Shown piece after piece: positions 59,668 to 64,000 of a DNA stretch of 64,000 bases. The notes below the pieces were generated by a model, which was not told the DNA's origin, ran no database searches, and saw only the letters and a list, made by a program, of their open reading frames with translations. The first letter of the stretch is position 1. Every line of letters begins with the position of its first letter. Made by a program: the position numbers and the translations under genes. Source of the stretch: Chlorophyllum brunneum. Its lineage: Eukaryota; Basidiomycota; Agaricomycetes; Agaricales; Agaricaceae. The DNA is taken from assembly GCA_963576785.1 (NCBI GenBank), contig OY756150.1, forward strand, positions 744,001-808,000, written 5' to 3'.

Positions 59668-60495
59668 GGTGATACGAGGCTAGTTTGGTATTCGGAGTGG
59701 TATCTTTGCAAGTGCTGTTGGGAGGGGATGATAGAGCTCAGTTCGGTAGTATCGTTCATGAGAAATACTGCTAGGTCTTCTTATTCTACTAACATCACCT
59801 TGCGGACTGTGCAACGCAATGAAACCATTTCATTTCCACCTCAATGCATCGTGCTTCCCGTGAGGATGGAAATGCGGAACCTTGACTATTGCCAGTGCAA
59901 GGGGCTGAAATTGTGAGCTAGGACGGTGCACCTTTGCTTGGTCCACCGGCCGTACGTTATATCTGTTGTCCATCCACCAGAATCACTTTGATAGTTACCC
60001 TGCGCCCCTATAACCTCCCTTCGCGGCGACAGTTACATTGTTATGGGAATAGCCGAAGCAGCATGGCCCCGCGAGGCCCATGATTCTGATCGAAAAGGAG
60101 TTGTTGCAGGATGTCGGTTACATACCTTCCGGGAAGGCATTCTATGCATAGCACCGCTACACGCAGACATTTGATCGGTCAGCCAGATTAGTGGCAGAAC
60201 TATCAGAATGGGAGTCGTCCTGTGGGGTCGGCCTGGGATTTCCGGGTTTGGTGGTGAAGGCACGACACATAAATCAAGCAGAGGAGCTAGGCAAGTCTCA
60301 TCAGAAGAATATTTTCCCGACAAATTTAGTAAATTTCAACTGTTCGCCTAGTGTCATCGAACGTCAATGGTATATGGGCGAGAGCAGTGCGATTCCAAAA
60401 TAACAAACCGGAGAGCCCAGAACATCAGTATAAATACTTCGGACCAAATGCCAAACGCAACCTGAGTTAGAAAAGAAAAACAGTAAACACCCGCA
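59668..60495. other. Spacer between the WH1-CRIB and ArfGAP genes
   Basis: An 828-nt gap: promoter of the WH1-CRIB gene and 3' flank of the ArfGAP gene. Short frames have no family support. Confidence 0.45.
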
Positions 60496-62262
60496 TCATA
60501 GAGGACCCCACTGCATGCTAGCTCGGCCTGGAGACCCGCCTTGGGAAAATTGGGTCTGTCCAAATGGATTACCCATTGTCATAGGCTGTTGTGGTTGCCC
60601 AAATCCGGAGCCGAAAACCCCACCTGATTGCGCCCCCATGCCCGATACCTGTGTCGGACCAGGCATATGGTTCGTCATAGGCTGTGGACTAGGTGTCATA
60701 TAACCTACGCCAGCCCCACCTGCCGCAGTATAACCAAACCCGGATTGGAGGATAGGGTTCGGGGTTGTTGATTGCGGCTGCGGACTGTGTGATGGTAAAA
60801 ACTGTGCGTTCGGGCTGGGGGAAAGAAACTGTGGATTTGGGCTTGACGAAAGTATTTGTGGATTCGGACTCAAAGAGAGAAATTGTGGGTGAGAATGAGA
60901 AGGTGCAAATGACGACATTTGAGGTTGAGGTTGGTGGAATGGGACCGAGGTCGCCCGTGGTTGGATTTGGGTCTGGGAGAGGGGAGAATTTGTCTGATTA
61001 AAGGCTGGCGAAGAGATCATTTGGACTCCTGACATTGAAGCCGGGAAAGCAGCAGTGGATGTGGGCGCTGATAGGGTTTGTTGTTGCGCAAATGGGTTTG
61101 TCACAAAGGACTGTTGAGGGAAAGGATTGAAAGTTGGATTACCCGTTGGTGTTCCGATTGCAGGTATGTTGCTGAATGCGCTAGACCCTAGAGTCGATAA
61201 ACTAGCAGGTGTGGTGTTGCTAGAGGGAAACCCATTATATGTAGTGGTAGCGTTTTGATACTGAAGAGGAAGAGAAGCGTTTGCGGAGGGTTCTTGAAGA
61301 GATATCAGATCTGCCCACACTCCTTCTGGTTTCTTCGCAGCCGTCGGTAGCGTCTGCGTTTTATTCTGTGATGAAATTGGTTGTGAAATAGAACGAGTGG
61401 GAAGGTTTTGCGGGGTCGGCTGTGTTAACTGTGGTGGTGTTGGTCGAGGCTGGAGCTGAGGTTTCGTTGTCGAGAACATCGCTGCGGCAATATCTGTCGC
61501 GGTCTTCGGTTCTGGAGGCCGTGATACAACCTTTTGTGTGGAACCTCCGTGAGCAATAACAGACGCCGACTTGGATGGACCTAGTTTTGAGGCGACAAGG
61601 GCATTCTTATCCAGGAACCGCCGATGCTCATATTTTGCTGTCAAGAATGAGAACAAGATGAGAGTGGGTCTACGGAAAATCGACAAAACATACACCTGAT
61701 ATACTGTTCAAGATCATTGTCTCGAGCTGGATCATCTAATCTTGGCGGAGGGGGATTCCTGACTTCATTTGGGTTGTAGATGGCGTTAGACTTTATATTG
61801 CCCATTTCCTTCATCCTCTGCGTGTATTTTTAGCGCAACGCCACCCGAATAAGCGTGATTCCCACGCACATCAACCTGCTCCTTGGTCCAGGAGTCCAAG
61901 GTAAGACTCTTCCTGTTCTCATGTCAGAAACAAGTCTCCGCGTGGCAAAAAGTTGCTACAGACACTTTGGATATGTGGGTCCCAATCTTTCGATGGATGC
62001 TTGCACAGCCGACACTCAGTAAGAGTCAGTACGTGCCGTCATTCATCAAGTGGGTAGATCAATGTACCAAATGAAGATACCCAAATTGAATGACGCCCAA
62101 CGCGGATTCCTAGCCTTGCAATCTGCACATATGCCTGGGGAAAGGGAATTAATGAGGATGAGAGTTGGGTAGGACGAACGCACCATTTCCTGGCTTGGAG
62201 ACAAGCTCTATGAGCATGCGCTGGTTGCGCTCTGTGGCGAGCTTGTTCGTGCCAGACGACAT
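60496..62262 (-). CDS. ArfGAP, SMAP/AGE2-like, with NPF motifs
   Basis: A GTPase-activating protein for Arf, working in Golgi/endosome trafficking. Start ATG 62262 gives MSSGTNKLATERNQRMLIEL, LVSKPGN. Introns then lead to the zinc-finger GAP core: CADCKARNPRWASFNLGIFI, then CVHCASIHRKIGTHISKVKS (C-x2-C-x16-C-x2-C, with the arginine finger in ARNPRW). The core continues with KEMGNIKSNAIYNPNE and YEHRRFLDKNALV. The rest, about 340 residues, is low-complexity: Pro/Thr/Ser/Gln-rich with three NPF tripeptides (FNPFPQQ, TNPFAQQ, GNPFGQT) that fit binding to EH-domain endocytic proteins. A 9-residue repeat lies at 60795-60890. The start of exon 2 was placed by motif. Confidence 0.88.
60795..60890 (-). 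repeat. 27-nt coding minisatellite in the ArfGAP tail
   Basis: Three to four imperfect 27-nt units encode LSLSPNPQI, LSSSPNPQF, LSPSPNAQF. Units keep the frame and differ by a few bases, so copy number may vary between strains. Confidence 0.7.
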
Positions 62263-62391
62263 GGAGATGGTTTGAAGGGACAAGCAGCTAGCAGCCTAGC
62301 ACCAGTCGAGTGTCAAGTGACTGTGACGCTACTTGCTTGCCATAAATCCCGGAACCAAACAACCATCAATTTCAATTTCCTATGTCCTCCT
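62263..62391. promoter_or_regulatory. Bidirectional promoter, ArfGAP / RnpA-like gene
   Basis: Only 129 nt separate the two divergent start codons (62262 minus, 62392 plus). No TATA box is obvious. Confidence 0.5.
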
Positions 62392-63410
62392 ATGCCCAAA
62401 TGCCCAAACCTCGCTAGGCTTGGGAAGCCGCCAGTTTACTCCCATGTGCACGTACGTGAATTGCTCGGTTATCTTATTTTGACTGAAAACATCTCCAGTT
62501 CTATCGTCAGCATCCGGGTTCACCAACTGACCTTTGTCAGCGTAAAGTTGGACCAGACATCTTGGACCCAGGGCATCCTGCCACGAAGACTCCTCTCAAG
62601 CACTTTCCTTCCATAAAAACCGAATACTTCAGGCTTTCTGCTTTCCCGAATGCACTTCTTATCCCCAATCCTGACTCCACCGGGTCGCCCGGATGGCCAA
62701 GGATTGACACTTGGTCCAGCCGAATCAGTCGTGCGGCCGAACTGCAAAAGAAACCCGATCAGGGGCAACTGGGCGAAGTGCCAGACGGAAAGTCAGTTGA
62801 CGCAACCCAGTCCTTGAAATGGGTTGCGTCACCCATTTTATTGCCGTGCCCTGAAGACTCAATCCCCATGAGCCTGTACTTCTCAATCGGAAAGGCAAGA
62901 ACCCATAAACATGCAGTCAAACGCCGGAGACTTCGCACGAAACTCAAGGAGACGATAAACCTTATCGTGACGCGGGGAGCTCGAGCCATCGAAGTCAAGC
63001 CAGGTACTCAAGAGCTTGTCTTCGACGATGAAGAGGTTCGTGGGCGAGGTCATAAATGGATTTTACCCGGTACGAGGCCGGTTACACCATAAATCCCGAA
63101 TTTTTGACAGAGATGGCAATTAGATTGGGCTTACATCTTCTACCCTGATCCACCAGTATACCTGACGCCATACACAGAACTAGTGCAACACCTTCGCTCA
63201 TCCCTTCGAAAAATCTGGGACGCAGGCATGCACCTCGAGAAGAGCTGGGTGGAAGCCGAAATGCGGAAACAGACAGGCTTGCTGCCGCTCGTCTCAGAAT
63301 TCAAAACGCAAGCGAGGTCTAATTTATATCGTTCCGACCCACCCAGATCTTCTTTCAATCCTAAGGCGAGAAAAACCGCTGAGCCCAAGCTCTTGCAGAC
63401 CCAGACATGA
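62392..63410 (+). CDS. Protein with a bacterial RNase P protein (RnpA)-like segment
   Basis: Three exons (introns 62452-62498 and 63070-63123; 918 coding nt, a multiple of three) encode 305 residues from ATG 62392, MPKCPNLARLGKPPVYSHVH. The first 140 residues are basic with several Ser/Pro runs and could include a mitochondrial presequence. Residues about 145-170 read SLYFSIGKARTHKHAV, then KRRRLRTKLKETI. This resembles the RnpA signature: S/T-x-G/A-K-(x5)-A-V-x-R-x-R-x-(R)-x-x-x-x-E. After an acidic insert, WAYIFYPDPPVYLTPYTEL, then VQHLRSSLRKI fits the RnpA strand-helix end. The C-terminus is basic. Eukaryotic nuclear genes of this family are not generally described, so a mitochondrial RNase P or another RNA-binding role is possible but unproven. 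Family assignment is by eye. Confidence 0.62.
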
Positions 63411-64000
63411 TCTCTGCTTTGAAGAACCGGCTGCCACCTACTGTGTCATTACCGTACATCGTGCTGCATAATGGCTCAGGTGCAGGGATCGCCAAGTCCC
63501 GCCCTGGAACTTGCAATGGATTCACCCACCCCATTGGCCTATACGTGGATCACCTTCATTAACTTCTCGTATAGTGTGGCTATCTTACGTAGGGAAATGA
63601 TAATAGGTCGAGAATGATCCCTCCTCCCAACTCGAATTGCGCTCCATAATCTAAGATGCAGGTCCTAATCATTCAAGAAGAACCTGGAGTCCTCTAAACT
63701 CGGGGATGTGGTGCAATCTCTACTGGACATGTGTTGACCAGGACAAGCTCACCGAAGTTAGAAAGATGTACGGACAGCTCCGGACAGGTCCTTAGCTCAG
63801 AGGCTAGAAGCAAGTGAAGCACCGTTCCTCTGGAGTTCTTTAGCCCTATTGATCTTGTCGTCTTACAAACCGAATAGAAAGACACACTTGTGGTCTCAGT
63901 TGATCTCCGTTCCAAACCAGCTCAACCCTTCTGCGAATAGCTGGGTATAAGTTCTCCACAAACCGCTTTTACCCCGCCGTCGAAATCCCTACATGCGTTT
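63411..64000. other. Right-hand end of window, no recognised gene
   Basis: 3' flank of the RnpA-like gene and 590 nt of sequence with only short frames on both strands. The next gene probably starts beyond the window. Confidence 0.4.

Noticed and set aside
1..64000. Transposon, viral or CRISPR content
   Set aside because: No transposase, integrase or reverse-transcriptase motif, no terminal inverted repeats and no regularly spaced repeats were found.

Overview
The window looks like nuclear DNA of a filamentous basidiomycete, probably an Agaricomycete. The genes are dense and sit on both strands. Most are split by many short introns, roughly 45-80 nt, with GT..AG borders. The families fit as well: tandem heme-thiolate peroxygenases, paired delta-12 desaturases, Candida-rugosa-type lipases, an external NADH dehydrogenase and a fungal-only DUF7587-like protein. 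I see no virus, plasmid, CRISPR array, rRNA gene or intact transposon. Coordinates cover start codon to stop codon with introns included. Exons were assembled by eye from splice borders and protein-family motifs. Many open frames begin at GTG or TTG, so starts were moved to a real ATG.

Layout, left to right. 1-3324 holds MSH4 (+), cut at its 5' end by the window. 3518-6773 has two tandem peroxygenase paralogues (-) flanking an orphan ORF. 7247-8536 is a Nudix hydrolase (+) and 8661-10910 is LCB2, a serine palmitoyltransferase subunit (+). 11422-13730 (-) and 15494-17311 (+) are two divergent delta-12 desaturases around a 1.8 kb spacer. 17699-20500 is DUS3 (+), and 20675-23196 is a ubiquitin-protease-like protein whose catalytic Cys aligns with Ala (+). 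24282-24983 is a small protein with a triplicated motif (-), followed by a 1.7 kb stretch without a recognised gene. 26676-28842 is a DUF7587-like, membrane-anchored protein (+).

29117-36832 is a minus-strand run: an O-methyltransferase, the t6A dehydratase TCD1, UDP-glucose dehydrogenase and the dipeptidase DUG1. A SUZ-domain protein (37031-37744, -) is divergent from ribosomal protein uL1/L10a (37974-38857, +). Two tandem secreted lipases (40015-42403 and 42915-45292, +) share an 8-nt microexon. A gamma-butyrobetaine-dioxygenase-like enzyme (46024-47348, +) converges on a MaoC-type enoyl-CoA hydratase (47440-48789, -). A nucleotide-sugar transporter (49070-50470, -) is divergent from MRE11 (50574-53407, +). 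Then come a pseudokinase (53734-55708, +), an alternative NADH dehydrogenase (56045-58365, +), a WH1-CRIB protein (58505-59667, -), an ArfGAP (60496-62262, -) and a protein with a bacterial RnpA-like segment (62392-63410, +).

The genes do not form one pathway. There is a lipid theme (LCB2, two FAD2, two lipases, hydratase, carnitine-type dioxygenase) and a DNA-repair/meiosis theme (MSH4, MRE11). The best leads are the RnpA-like protein, two pseudoenzymes (deubiquitinase and kinase), the conserved microexon, the GC-AG intron inside the MSH4 Walker A codons and the ADP-ribosyltransferase-like motif order in the DUF7587-like protein.
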